Positions 7,209-15,851 of a stretch of 34,505 nucleotides of DNA are shown in pieces. The DNA is taken from positions 1 through 34,505 of IMG/VR virus record IMGVR_UViG_3300036985_002165; one strand, written 5' to 3'. Source of the stretch: a virus. The notes beneath the pieces were generated by a model. The model did no database searches and was not told where the DNA came from. It was given only the letters and a program-made list of their open reading frames with translations. Each line of letters starts with the position of its first letter. Within the stretch, counting starts at the first letter, position 1. A program made the translations under genes and the position numbers.

Positions 7209-8033
7209 TTAACCCCCTAAACCAGGTTGATAGCCCCAAGATACTTGCGATGAAGGCGAACCGCCTGGATATGCACCCCCACCACCACCACCACCACCAC
7301 CGCCACCAAAATAACTGCCTAATGAGCCAATACCACCTCCACCAAATAAGCTTCCTAATGACCCTACTGCACTAGCAGCTCCAGTCCAAGGTGCAGCTGC
7401 TCCAGCAGCGTTAGCAGCGCCTAATGCTTGATAAGCTGGAGCCATTGCATTAGCCGCGCCTACACCTATTTGACCTAAGCCTAATGCAGAAGTAGACCCT
7501 AATTTGGCAGGTTCTAAGTACATCGTACCAATTTGTGCTTTCTGACTTAAATCTTGATTAAACGCAGTTCCATAGGCTTTTTGCGCTCGTTCCCAAGCAG
7601 ATTGATATCCTTGAGCAGCTTGACCTTGAGCATAAGTGTTCATGGCTTGGCCAGCCGCACCCGATAGCAAGCCACCTTTAGCCGCTGCGCCTTGTTGAAC
7701 GCCTTGCAATCCTTGTTGCAATTGGAATTGATAACCTGGCGTTGCTTGTAGTTCAGCTAAGTTCCTAACCATCGGTGTGTATAAAGGACTTTGTCTGTAG
7801 TCCTCCATACCATAACGCGATGTCAGGTAAGGTAAATTAGCTTCATATCCTGTAGCCCCAATTTCACCTAAATGAGTGTAAGGCTTAATGTCTTTTTGAG
7901 CATTACCGTAGACTTTCTTTGTCCATTCTAATTGCTGACGTGCAACATCCGCCATTGCACTTGAAGCAGCAGATTGACCTGCCCCCCCCATTAATCCAGA
8001 TATTGCACCTGCCGCAGCTATTCCCCAAGGCAT
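7209..8033 (-). CDS. DNA transfer protein, P22 gp7 / p32-like
   Basis: The 274-residue protein starts with a glycine/alanine-rich hydrophobic stretch (IAAAGAISGLMGGAGQSAAS), consistent with membrane insertion during DNA entry. A middle part LQATPGYQFQLQQGLQGVQQ with AAKGGLLSGAAGQAMNTYAQ resembles what I recall of phage proteins named DNA transfer protein p32. The C-terminal third is glycine-rich, including 11 consecutive glycines encoded by a GGT-type repeat at 7275-7307. It is the first of three ejection-type genes and follows the sulfotransferase-like gene. The role inferred is to form part of the channel that carries phage DNA across the envelope. Confidence 0.8.
   Translation of the reverse strand: MPWGIAAAGAISGLMGGAGQSAASSAMADVARQQLEWTKKVYGNAQKDIKPYTHLGEIGATGYEANLPYLTSRYGMEDYRQSPLYTPMVRNLAELQATPGYQFQLQQGLQGVQQGAAAKGGLLSGAAGQAMNTYAQGQAAQGYQSAWERAQKAYGTAFNQDLSQKAQIGTMYLEPAKLGSTSALGLGQIGVGAANAMAPAYQALGAANAAGAAAPWTGAASAVGSLGSLFGGGGIGSLGSYFGGGGGGGGGGGAYPGGSPSSQVSWGYQPGLGG
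7275..7307 (-). repeat. trinucleotide repeat coding for 11 glycines
   Basis: On the coding strand this is almost pure GGT (one GGC and one GGG) giving eleven glycines in the C-terminal region of the DNA transfer protein. Such tracts change length by slippage in units of one residue without breaking the frame. Confidence 0.85.
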
Positions 8034-8073
8034 AGTAACCCCCTACCCGATTCAAAACTAAAAATTAAGTTGT

Positions 8074-8550
8074 TCATACTATTCCTCTGACACGTTCAAT
8101 AGCTGCGGTATTCTGTATATTCATTTGACATAACATTTTATGCCGTTCTTGGTTAAGTTCTTTGCGAAGCAAATAGTAGTATGCTTCTGACATAATTTCG
8201 TAATTAAACAAGTCTTTATAAGCTATTCTATACCCTTTAAGTTGAATCATCAAATCAGCCGAATATGAAGGCATCACTTTAAAGCCTAGCTCTACTATTG
8301 ATTTATTTATATCATCAAAAGGACGGTCTATAATTAGCTTTTTAGCAGAGTGTAGGTTAAGTTCATCCACTCTAATAAACGCACTGGTTTCAGCAATTCC
8401 TAAAGTTCCGTTATACTCCATCGCATCTAAATCAGTCGTATGGTAATACATAGCTGATTCATGAATACACAATGAAGTATCAGTTGTCAGCAAGTTAGAA
8501 ACCCATGCTGTTCCTGATCTAGGAAGCGCTAAAACCATGAAGTCAATCAT
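8074..8550 (-). CDS. sulfotransferase-like P-loop protein
   Basis: The 158-residue protein opens with FMVLALPRSGTAWVSNLL at about residues 4-21. PRSGTxW is the 5'-phosphosulfate binding loop of the PAPS-dependent sulfotransferase fold. A histidine in CIHES (about residue 30) could be the catalytic base. IIDRPFDDINKSIVELG (about 73-89) may contain part of the 3'-phosphate site, but the arginine/serine pattern there is not clear. At 158 residues it is shorter than most cellular sulfotransferases (250-300), so it may be a minimal or degenerate version. It lies inside the virion block, between a small protein and the ejection genes. It might modify a surface sugar or a virion protein; its substrate is unknown. 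Confidence 0.75.
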   Translation of the reverse strand: MIDFMVLALPRSGTAWVSNLLTTDTSLCIHESAMYYHTTDLDAMEYNGTLGIAETSAFIRVDELNLHSAKKLIIDRPFDDINKSIVELGFKVMPSYSADLMIQLKGYRIAYKDLFNYEIMSEAYYYLLRKELNQERHKMLCQMNIQNTAAIERVRGIV

Positions 8551-8569
8551 TTTTTACTTTAATGGCGTT

Positions 8570-8905
8570 TCATACGCTCCAAGGTAATGGAGGAGTTATT
8601 ATTGGGGGGGAAATTAAGTTCTTTATTTGAATTTTAATACCGGTTTCATAGTTAGCTATTTGCTCAACTTCTAAAGAATTTTTCACCCAAGATATAACTT
8701 CATCAGATGTTAAATCTGCAAAAGGTATGTATGTAGTTTTATTTGGATCAACTTCAAAGCATGTCATTCCATAAATATAACCTTCATATGAGCCATCGCT
8801 TCCTGTTAATTTCCAATGCGCTGTGGTCACATACATTGGCTTTTCCCCTGCAAGCGGAACACATTCTAAAGATTCTACATTCCAGTCATATACTATTGTT
8901 GTCAT
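8570..8905 (-). CDS. small virion-block protein, 111 aa
   Basis: The 111-residue protein has the pattern W-x-LTGSDGSYEGYIYGMTCF, then FEVDPNKTTYIPFADLTSDE with VISWVKN. This F-x-x-x-x-PYxDLTxExVxxWV shape resembles a short family that I recall beside fibre genes in many phages, whose role is undefined. The C-terminus is proline-rich (ISPPIITPPLPWSV) and contains a run of seven G/C bases at about 8605-8611. There is no membrane segment. It follows the giant fibre gene by 13 bases and could be a fibre assembly factor; that is inferred from position only. Confidence 0.7.
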   Translation of the reverse strand: MTTIVYDWNVESLECVPLAGEKPMYVTTAHWKLTGSDGSYEGYIYGMTCFEVDPNKTTYIPFADLTSDEVISWVKNSLEVEQIANYETGIKIQIKNLISPPIITPPLPWSV

Positions 8906-8918
8906 TTTATTTTCCTAA

Positions 8919-11900
8919 TTAATAAGATGGATACCATTTAGCCGTTGTTACATCATAAGTCATAATTAATGCTTTGCTTACTACAGCCGTTGATGCTAAA
9001 GCAATATTCCCAGCAGTTGTCGTGGTGAAAATACCTGTAGGGATAAGTGTAATTTGACCACCGCCTAACGAAATTGGACTTGGCGCAGTAATAGTTACTA
9101 TTGGAGTTACACCTGAAATAAACGTAATGGCTTTAGTAGGCGCAATAGTTGTGGCTGAAGCTATAGTAGGCGCTGCTGCTGACGTAGCATTTACACCATA
9201 ATTTACTTGATTACCTGACGCATCGTAATAGGTACGGATAGTGCCAGCTCCATCAGACAGCACAACATAGTTAGTTCCAGTGAGAGATATAGGGGCAGCT
9301 GCCCCTGTGTAACTTCCAATAATTACATTTCCTCCACCTGTTGTTATAGCATTGCCAGAGGTGTAGCCAATACATATATTATCAGTTGCGGAAGTCATTG
9401 CGCTTGCAGCACCATAACCGACAACAGTATTACGAGAACCTACAGAAGTGTATAAACTTCTAAATCCGATAGAGGTATTAAAATTCCCCGTAACATTAGT
9501 GAAAAGCGCTTCTCTACTTATGGCTAGATTACCCTGACCAGATGTATTCTTAGATAGCGCATAATACCCAATAGCGACATTATTTACACCAGTTGAATTT
9601 AAAACTAACGCATTGCTACCTAACGCAGTATTTGTTAAATTTGCTCCTCCACCTAAACCAACAGTCGCGCCATTTATAGTGGCGTCAGAACTTCCTGTTA
9701 TTGTAGTAAAAGCACCTGTAGTTGCAGTAGTTGCGCCAACAGTACCATTAATATTTATTGAGGCTGTACCTGTCAAATTAGTAACTGTACCGCTTGATGG
9801 AGTTCCTAATGCACCGTTAAAAGTTACAAATGCGCCAGCAGCGCCTACATTAGTTCCAAGTGCAGTTAAAACTCCAGTTCCAGTTGTAGTTGTAGCAGGA
9901 GCGCTTCCAGCTCCTCCACCAATCATTAAAGCGTTTGCTGTTAATGCTGCGGAAGTAGCCCAAGTAGTTGCTGAACTGAAATAAGGAATACCTCCTGAAG
10001 TCCCTGCAACAGTAAAAGCTGGAGTAGTTGTAGCTGTAGCAACAGTTATTAATCCTCCAGTAAAACCTACTGAAGTAACTGTTCCGCCTGATCCTGTAGC
10101 TGACAAAGTTCCAGTTGTAAATGAAACGCCTGTTCCAATTGTTACGGAGCTGAAACCGCCAGAGCCATTACCGTAAAGAATAGCCGATCCAGATGTTGCA
10201 GGGGCATAATCAGTTCCAGAAGCTGCAATAGATAAAACACCTGTTGATGTAGTATTTTTAACTATCCCAGTACCCAAAGCACCTAGAAATTGAGCGCCTG
10301 TTAATCCAGTATCTGTTGTGCCTTGTACAATAAATTTATTAGCAAAAGCTACGTTTGCAGAGCCATCTACAGAATTACCAGCTAAATTTCTTGCAGTTGC
10401 CCATTTGCTTGCAGTTGCAGCGTTTCCACCAATGCTTAGACTGGTTGCTGTACCTGAAAAATTTGTTCCAACAAAAGTGGGTGATGATGTAGTTGCTATA
10501 TCTTGAGGTAAACTTAAGGTAACTGCACCTGTTGAAGCTGACGCAATAACTTGATTAGTCGTACCTGTAATAGAGGTAACGCCATTAGAACCTTGAATAC
10601 CTGCAACCGAAATTGTCCAGTTAGCATAAGTACCTGATCCGCCAATAGAATCAACATTGACTACTAAGGTTGTACCGCTGAAAGATGTAATTACGCCTTC
10701 CATGTAATTAGCAGGTGTAGTGACGTAAGCCACTCTAACTCTAGTTCCTACTGTAAAAGCCGTTGAAATATTAGAAAGGTTCGTAGTGAATGTTTTTGAT
10801 CCTGTTGCAATAGCTACAGAAGAAACGGACGTTAAATTGTAATAGCCAATTCCAACTTCAGTAACGGGTGTTGCTGTAACAATTACAGAAGGGCTTTCAG
10901 GGTGTGTTGGTGAAGTCCCAGCAGGTAATGTCTGTAAACTTACATTAGTGCTATCAACATTCCACACCAATTGAAGGTAATCGCCAGCGCTTAATTTTAA
11001 TACATAATTCCAACTTACAATATTAACGCCATCAATTCCACCATGCTTTTGTTGAATAGCTACTGTACCCATAGAATCAGTAACATCAGTACCGTTAAGT
11101 CTTAGCCATATTTGAGCATTATGGATTTGGGTATCTGTATTTACAAATTGTGCCGAAAACTGAAGATTGTAAGCGCCTTCATAAGCAAAGGTAATTCTAC
11201 TGCTGGACACTATACTAATACCATTACTATTCGCATCGGTGCTGTTAAGTGTTATTAAATAAGCTACAGTTGTACTGGCTGCAGTTTGATTAGTTGTATC
11301 CCAAAACGATCCCCAATATCCTGTTGTACCAATACCTGTTGCTACAGTTGCCCAAGTAGGTACTGTTGAGCCATTAGATGTTAAAACCTGACCTGCTGAT
11401 CCTGCTGCGGTAAATGCGTATTGAGTACCATTACCGACAGCAACAGCGCCTGCTGTGGGAGTTGCTGTGCCATTTGTACCGCCATTGGCAATAGGTAACG
11501 TTCCAGTAAAAGTAATATTGGGTGTAGTTCCACCGCTAGAAGCAATATTTCCGCTTCCGGTAACAGCAGTTACGGTACCTGAACCTTTATTGTTAAATGT
11601 ATTCCAATCAATTGAAGATAGATATCCATCAGCAGCAGTTCCAGCTTGGCTGATACTAATAGCTGGAGCAGTTCCGCCAGACGAAGCAATAGGCGCTGTT
11701 CCTGTTACAGCAGTAACTGTACCACCTGATCCTGTAGCACTTAACGTTCCAGCTACAAATGTAACTCCACTTCCAATTGTTACGTTACTAAATCCACCAG
11801 TACCATCGCCATACAAAATAGCTGTACCGGACGTTGCTGGTGCTTTACTATTAAAAGTATTCCAATCAGTCGAAGATAAATAACCGTTTGTACTAACACC

Positions 11901-12410
11901 AGATTGGCTAATACTAATAGCTGGAGTAGTTCCGCCAGATGATGCGATAGGTGCTGTTCCTGTTACGGAAGTAACCGTTCCACCTGATCCAGTAGCTGAT
12001 AAAACACCGCCAGCAAAAGTAACACCTGAACCGATAGAAACGGAACTAAATCCGCCAGCGCCATCGCCATACAAAATTGCATTGCCTGATGTTGCAGGAG
12101 CAAAATCAACGCCTGCTACAGCGTTATTAAATCCCCCTGAACCATTACCTTTTAAAATACTGGTTCCAGTTGTAGAAGGCGCGTAAGTTACCCAAATGAC
12201 ACCATTCCAATAAACCATTTGATCTATTGTAGTATCAAAATAAGGATAGCCTATGTAAAGATTTTGAGTTGGCCTACCTGATGTAGGGCCGCTAGCTACA
12301 ACTGATTGCAGAATAGGTTGTAATTGGCTAAACCATTGCGCCCAAGGCGTTTGCACTCGGTCATTAGCATCAACTAAAGTAGACTGAAAAGGGGGTTGAG
12401 AAATAGACAT
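8919..12410 (-). CDS. giant tail fibre with repeats, C1q-like and YadA-head-like regions
   Basis: The 1163-residue protein is a repeat-rich fibre. The N-terminus (1-75, with TPWAQWFSQLQPILQSV and YIGYPYFDTTIDQMVYWNGV) is a typical attachment region. Residues about 105-277 hold two copies of an 85-residue repeat (SGTAILYGDGTGGF ... GYLSSIDWNTFN); a partial third copy is at about 737-780. Residues about 365-515 look like a C1q/TNF-type beta sandwich (AYEGAYNLQFSAQFVNTDTQ, YVLKLSAGDYLQLVWNVDS). Residues about 928-1045 carry short repeats of the NVAIGYYAL / NTSIGFRSL / NTVVGYGAA type, as in trimeric YadA-like heads. It probably forms a trimeric host-binding fibre. It occupies the place where P22 has its gp26 tail needle, but I see no needle signature. 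Its ATG overlaps the TAA of the gp10-like gene. Confidence 0.88.
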   Translation of the reverse strand: MSISQPPFQSTLVDANDRVQTPWAQWFSQLQPILQSVVASGPTSGRPTQNLYIGYPYFDTTIDQMVYWNGVIWVTYAPSTTGTSILKGNGSGGFNNAVAGVDFAPATSGNAILYGDGAGGFSSVSIGSGVTFAGGVLSATGSGGTVTSVTGTAPIASSGGTTPAISISQSGVSTNGYLSSTDWNTFNSKAPATSGTAILYGDGTGGFSNVTIGSGVTFVAGTLSATGSGGTVTAVTGTAPIASSGGTAPAISISQAGTAADGYLSSIDWNTFNNKGSGTVTAVTGSGNIASSGGTTPNITFTGTLPIANGGTNGTATPTAGAVAVGNGTQYAFTAAGSAGQVLTSNGSTVPTWATVATGIGTTGYWGSFWDTTNQTAASTTVAYLITLNSTDANSNGISIVSSSRITFAYEGAYNLQFSAQFVNTDTQIHNAQIWLRLNGTDVTDSMGTVAIQQKHGGIDGVNIVSWNYVLKLSAGDYLQLVWNVDSTNVSLQTLPAGTSPTHPESPSVIVTATPVTEVGIGYYNLTSVSSVAIATGSKTFTTNLSNISTAFTVGTRVRVAYVTTPANYMEGVITSFSGTTLVVNVDSIGGSGTYANWTISVAGIQGSNGVTSITGTTNQVIASASTGAVTLSLPQDIATTSSPTFVGTNFSGTATSLSIGGNAATASKWATARNLAGNSVDGSANVAFANKFIVQGTTDTGLTGAQFLGALGTGIVKNTTSTGVLSIAASGTDYAPATSGSAILYGNGSGGFSSVTIGTGVSFTTGTLSATGSGGTVTSVGFTGGLITVATATTTPAFTVAGTSGGIPYFSSATTWATSAALTANALMIGGGAGSAPATTTTGTGVLTALGTNVGAAGAFVTFNGALGTPSSGTVTNLTGTASININGTVGATTATTGAFTTITGSSDATINGATVGLGGGANLTNTALGSNALVLNSTGVNNVAIGYYALSKNTSGQGNLAISREALFTNVTGNFNTSIGFRSLYTSVGSRNTVVGYGAASAMTSATDNICIGYTSGNAITTGGGNVIIGSYTGAAAPISLTGTNYVVLSDGAGTIRTYYDASGNQVNYGVNATSAAAPTIASATTIAPTKAITFISGVTPIVTITAPSPISLGGGQITLIPTGIFTTTTAGNIALASTAVVSKALIMTYDVTTAKWYPSY
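10071..10202 (-). repeat. partial third copy of the fibre repeat
   Basis: This encodes residues about 737-780 of the fibre (SGSAILYGNGSGGFSSVTIG and following), matching the first half of the two tandem repeats at 11580-12098 after roughly 460 residues of unrelated sequence. Confidence 0.8.
11580..12098 (-). repeat. two tandem 85-residue fibre repeats
   Basis: Copy one covers about 11841-12098 and copy two about 11580-11837. Both encode ILYGDG-x-GGFS, GSGVTF, LSATGSGGTVT-x-VTGTAP, SSGG and GYLSS-x-DWNTFN. The DNA copies have drifted at many third positions, so the duplication is not recent. Confidence 0.85.
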
Positions 12411-14746
12411 TATTTAGAAGCCTGTGTTGCGTAAGCAGCAGCGCCAATCAATACGGTTTTGATTGGATCAGTTATTCTAAATTTAAAAACATAGTTTCGC
12501 GAAACACCTAATCTTCGCCATTCAGCACGGCTTAAGAAATTACCTTGCGCTCCGCAAGTTGCCCACATTTCATCACCCCAAGTATAACCACCATCTCGGC
12601 TCACTTGAAGCATGACTTGAGGATTTTGACCTTGGCCATCATTAAGCCCTCCACCTTGTTCCATATCCAATCGCAAACGATAAATATGAAGTTTATTAAA
12701 CGAGGTGTTTACAAAAAAATGAGGCGTGATTAATTCTCTAGCTATTAAATCTCCATTATCTGTGTAAGATGCAGGATCGAGAATATACAAATTACCATTA
12801 CGATAATCGGAAGTTATTACATGGAAGTCAAATTGACAGCCAAAATTAGCATAATGTCTTGTGGTAGCACCAGATAATAAGGTACTCCAAACTTGTGAAG
12901 TTGCATCATATAGCCAAGTAACCCCTTGTTGTTGGAAACTTATTTGATAAAATTCATGCCCATTTTGACGATAGCTAAATGCAATTGCATCGCTTGGATT
13001 TACATATTCATTAAATAAAAAATCTAAATCAGGTGTAGATACAGTAACAGGCCGATAATTTTGAATCGTTACAACTGATAAGCCGCCTCGTCTAGCCCGT
13101 CCTAAATAGATTAGTTCACCATTACATCGAGCAATACTCCATCTAGCAGCTACGCCCATATCAGTAGGAGAGCCGGGAATTCTTAACAAAGGAAATGGAT
13201 ATGCACCAATGTCTTGCCAATATTCTTGGGATATAAAGCCTAACAATACTAAACAACTATTATCAACAGCAACTGCTTCTAAATTATCAGTATAAGCTTC
13301 TTTACTAGCAAAAGATAAAGCGTTCCACGTAAATCCATCATAGAGTTGGGATAAGTAAAATTGTCTTGTATTAGGTGAATTAACAATGAAATATCCATCT
13401 AAGAAAGTTACAGTGTTACCGCCAGGGAACCCAGCAGCTGTAATTTGCCTAAAATTATTAATTATTTCTAACCCTCCTGCGCCAGCAGGAGTTGTACTTG
13501 GTACAGCAAACGTCCATTCATTAGCTAATGTGCAAGTTCCAGTTCCTACTGTAGTTCCAGTAGCTGCAAACGAAGTACCAACTTCATTATTTGGAGCGCC
13601 AACTAATTGAAAATCTGATGTACCTACACTATTAATAACATATTGAGTGCCAACAATTAATGCTGTAGCAGAAGTTAAGGGGAAACTAACTGTATATTCA
13701 CCTGATGGCACTGGCCCTGCGGTTTTTAAAATATCAACATTATCATTTGTATGTCGGTTAGTCGCAGTTTCTGTTACTGCAACAACGCCATTTTGTAAAT
13801 ATGTAAGAAGCCCTGAAGAGCTATTGTTTATGACTACTCCTGTCCCTACTCCAATTGCAGATGCAGTAAATTCTAATCCAACAGTATTAGACGCAGCTCC
13901 ATAAAGCGTAAAATTAGTAGTCCCTACGATTAGGATTATATATTTTTGACCTACTACCAAAGATGTTGCTGGAACATTAACATCAATAGTTGCAGGAACA
14001 ACAGTGCCTGTTCCAAAGGTTGCTTTAGTAGCAGTAAAAACAGCGCCTAATACATTAGAAGCTGCCCCTGCAAGTGTAAAATCTGAAGTTCCTAAAGTTA
14101 AAACTGTATATCTTGCTCCTATTACTAAAGCAGAAGCTAGAATAGGGGTTTGTAAAGATGGTAAAACTACATTAAAAGTCCAACTACCTTGTGTAGCTGA
14201 AGCAATTGTATAGGCTCCTGAAAGCACATCCCCACCATCAGTAGTGATGGTGGTGGTATCGCCAGCAATACCAGCATTAATGTAACCAGTTACAGTTATT
14301 GCTAACCCTGTTCGAGTATAAACATTTGAAACTGAATTAGCTGGATAGGTATAACTTAATTGAAGTGTTTTAGGCTCGTAAATGTATCCGTTTTCACCAT
14401 CAACAATTATAACCTGTTGAGCATTATCAGAAATAGATACTGTGCCTTCAGCGGTTGAAAGCGTTCCTCTTTCGGTAACTACGCCATCTTTATCAATCTC
14501 TAATAACTTATTAGCATTTACCGAGTAGAGTAAATTTAAAGATTGTAACCACCATAATCCTCGCGAAGGGTTCTTACCTGCATTAGCAAATAAGGTTAAT
14601 CCTGGTGTTGGATATGCAGCTAAATTTGTTTTATCTTTTTCAGGTTTAACTTCAAGAAAAAGATTCTGTCTTTTTTGAGCAGAAACAGCTTTAGACCGTC
14701 CAGCTATGCCAGCTCCTAATATAGGAAGAACAATGGCTTCTGGCAT
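12410..14746 (-). CDS. P22 gp10-like tail hub / packaged DNA stabilisation protein with insertion
   Basis: The 778-residue protein has the opening and closing parts of the P22 gp10 type: RSKAVSAQKRQNLFLEVKPE with YPTPGLTLFANAG, RGLWW, LLYSVNANKLLEID, VSISDNAQQVIIVDGENGYI, and later TFLDGYFIVNSPNTRQFYLS, DMGVAARWSIARCNGELIYL and QVSRDGGYTWGDE. In P22 this protein plugs the portal and links it to the tailspikes. P22 gp10 has about 470 residues; here an extra block of roughly 280 residues (about 135-410) is inserted into the predicted beta-propeller. It contains three copies of a 44-residue module. The ORF ends in a TAATG overlap with the fibre gene and begins one base inside the gp4-like stop. 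Confidence 0.85.
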   Translation of the reverse strand: MPEAIVLPILGAGIAGRSKAVSAQKRQNLFLEVKPEKDKTNLAAYPTPGLTLFANAGKNPSRGLWWLQSLNLLYSVNANKLLEIDKDGVVTERGTLSTAEGTVSISDNAQQVIIVDGENGYIYEPKTLQLSYTYPANSVSNVYTRTGLAITVTGYINAGIAGDTTTITTDGGDVLSGAYTIASATQGSWTFNVVLPSLQTPILASALVIGARYTVLTLGTSDFTLAGAASNVLGAVFTATKATFGTGTVVPATIDVNVPATSLVVGQKYIILIVGTTNFTLYGAASNTVGLEFTASAIGVGTGVVINNSSSGLLTYLQNGVVAVTETATNRHTNDNVDILKTAGPVPSGEYTVSFPLTSATALIVGTQYVINSVGTSDFQLVGAPNNEVGTSFAATGTTVGTGTCTLANEWTFAVPSTTPAGAGGLEIINNFRQITAAGFPGGNTVTFLDGYFIVNSPNTRQFYLSQLYDGFTWNALSFASKEAYTDNLEAVAVDNSCLVLLGFISQEYWQDIGAYPFPLLRIPGSPTDMGVAARWSIARCNGELIYLGRARRGGLSVVTIQNYRPVTVSTPDLDFLFNEYVNPSDAIAFSYRQNGHEFYQISFQQQGVTWLYDATSQVWSTLLSGATTRHYANFGCQFDFHVITSDYRNGNLYILDPASYTDNGDLIARELITPHFFVNTSFNKLHIYRLRLDMEQGGGLNDGQGQNPQVMLQVSRDGGYTWGDEMWATCGAQGNFLSRAEWRRLGVSRNYVFKFRITDPIKTVLIGAAAYATQASK
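13532..14134 (-). repeat. three copies of a 44-residue module inside the gp10-like hub
   Basis: Copies are at about 13997-14134, 13832-13966 and 13532-13663 (residues 205-250, 261-305, 362-405). All follow the pattern ALxxGxxYxIxxVGTxDFxL, then GAxxNxVGxxFxATxxxxGTG. Spacing between copies two and three is larger, with unrelated sequence between them. Confidence 0.85.
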
Positions 14747-15849
14747 TATCGTCCGTATCCATCGCTATAAATATTATATCTCATTTGGCTGGTACTCATA
14801 AGCGCTACATCCGTACTAAGGGTAGGAGTTCGTTGATTAATTCTTTTAATGCGTTTAATAGCATTTTGAGCTAATGCAACAGAAGTTTGTCTAATATCAA
14901 ATTGGTATTCTTCCGCAATTCGAATAGCTAAATTAAACACTATTGCTTCCCAATAACCTGGAGGAAGGCTAATGTATGCAGTAGGATCATTAACAACCGT
15001 AAAAGGCTTCCAAGATGTCAAAGTAATTGTTTCATTGCTTGATGAACATATCGGGTAGATGTAGACATTTCCAATAGGAAATCCTCTATCATAAAACAAA
15101 TAGCCGGGGAAATTTGTTTGTAAACTTTTAAGTCTTACAGCATTGTAATCATCCCATTCCATAATTTGCATAGGATAATCAACTGGTATGCTACCTGTGT
15201 AGATAGTAAAATATGCGTCTATAATTCGGCTTGGTCTGATAGTATTCCAAGTAGCTCCAAGCCCTATAGTATAAGGGTTAGTGCCGGAGGATAAAGGAAA
15301 TGTTTCTCTAGTGATCTGGTAAAGCATTAATTCATCAGCAGACCACGAATCTAACATACGATTAAGCGATTCTATACCGTCTTTAAGCTCATTTGCAGTT
15401 AAATCAGTATCTACAGAAGATACTTGAATTAATCGCATTGCAGCTCTTACTAAATCATTTGCCGTATAAAGCTGGCCGATATTGCTGACCATTGAAACAG
15501 CAATAGCATAAGGTGAAATATGCGCCCATTCTTCTGGGGCATTACTCCAAAAAACTGATCGATTACCCCAAATAGGTGCTGGCAAAGTCCAAATATCATT
15601 AATAAATACTGTTGATATGAGATTGCCACCTATTAACTGAATATCATAATCTTGTGTTCCGTCAGCCACCCAGAATGAAATATTATATCCTGTAGTTAAA
15701 ACTAAAGGATTAGCTATAGGGGTAGTCATCGCTTGATCTTCAAAGATTGCTACCGCAGAAGAAGTATTTGCATAAAATACTTTACTGGAAATTATACCTA
15801 ATTGGCCCCCTAATTGAGGTACTAAATCTATAGTAAAATAACGGCTCAT
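14746..15849 (-). CDS. P22 gp4-like head completion / tail adaptor with extra N-terminal module
   Basis: Residues about 128-360 match the P22 gp4 tail accessory factor type: ANDLVRAAMRLIQV, LTANELKDGIESLNRMLDSW, SADELMLYQITRETFPL, PYTIGLGATWNTIRPSRIID, SLPPGYWEAIVFNLAIRIAE. In P22, gp4 binds under the portal after packaging and has only about 166 residues. Here residues about 20-95 carry an extra module (VFYANTSSAVAIFEDQAMTT, PIANPLVL, FWVADGTQDYDIQLIGG) like the N-terminus of the collar fibre at 4142. I start at the ATG 15849, two bases after the tailspike stop. The longer frame begins with a TTG at 15906 inside the tailspike and lacks support. Confidence 0.88.
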   Translation of the reverse strand: MSRYFTIDLVPQLGGQLGIISSKVFYANTSSAVAIFEDQAMTTPIANPLVLTTGYNISFWVADGTQDYDIQLIGGNLISTVFINDIWTLPAPIWGNRSVFWSNAPEEWAHISPYAIAVSMVSNIGQLYTANDLVRAAMRLIQVSSVDTDLTANELKDGIESLNRMLDSWSADELMLYQITRETFPLSSGTNPYTIGLGATWNTIRPSRIIDAYFTIYTGSIPVDYPMQIMEWDDYNAVRLKSLQTNFPGYLFYDRGFPIGNVYIYPICSSSNETITLTSWKPFTVVNDPTAYISLPPGYWEAIVFNLAIRIAEEYQFDIRQTSVALAQNAIKRIKRINQRTPTLSTDVALMSTSQMRYNIYSDGYGR

Positions 15850-15851
15850 AA

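Noticed and set aside
8600-8615. Run of seven G in the 111-residue gene as a phase-variable tract
   Set aside because: It is short and near the C-terminal end, and I see no alternative useful frame; too little to claim switching.
9613-9984. Plus-strand open frame of 123 codons inside the giant fibre
   Set aside because: Its product is mostly A, V and P, the mirror of G/T-rich repeat codons; it lies wholly antisense to a well-supported fibre gene.
11455-11883. Plus-strand open frame of 142 codons antisense to the fibre repeats
   Set aside because: It is an antisense reading of the fibre repeats with the same biased composition; no ribosome site or family motif.
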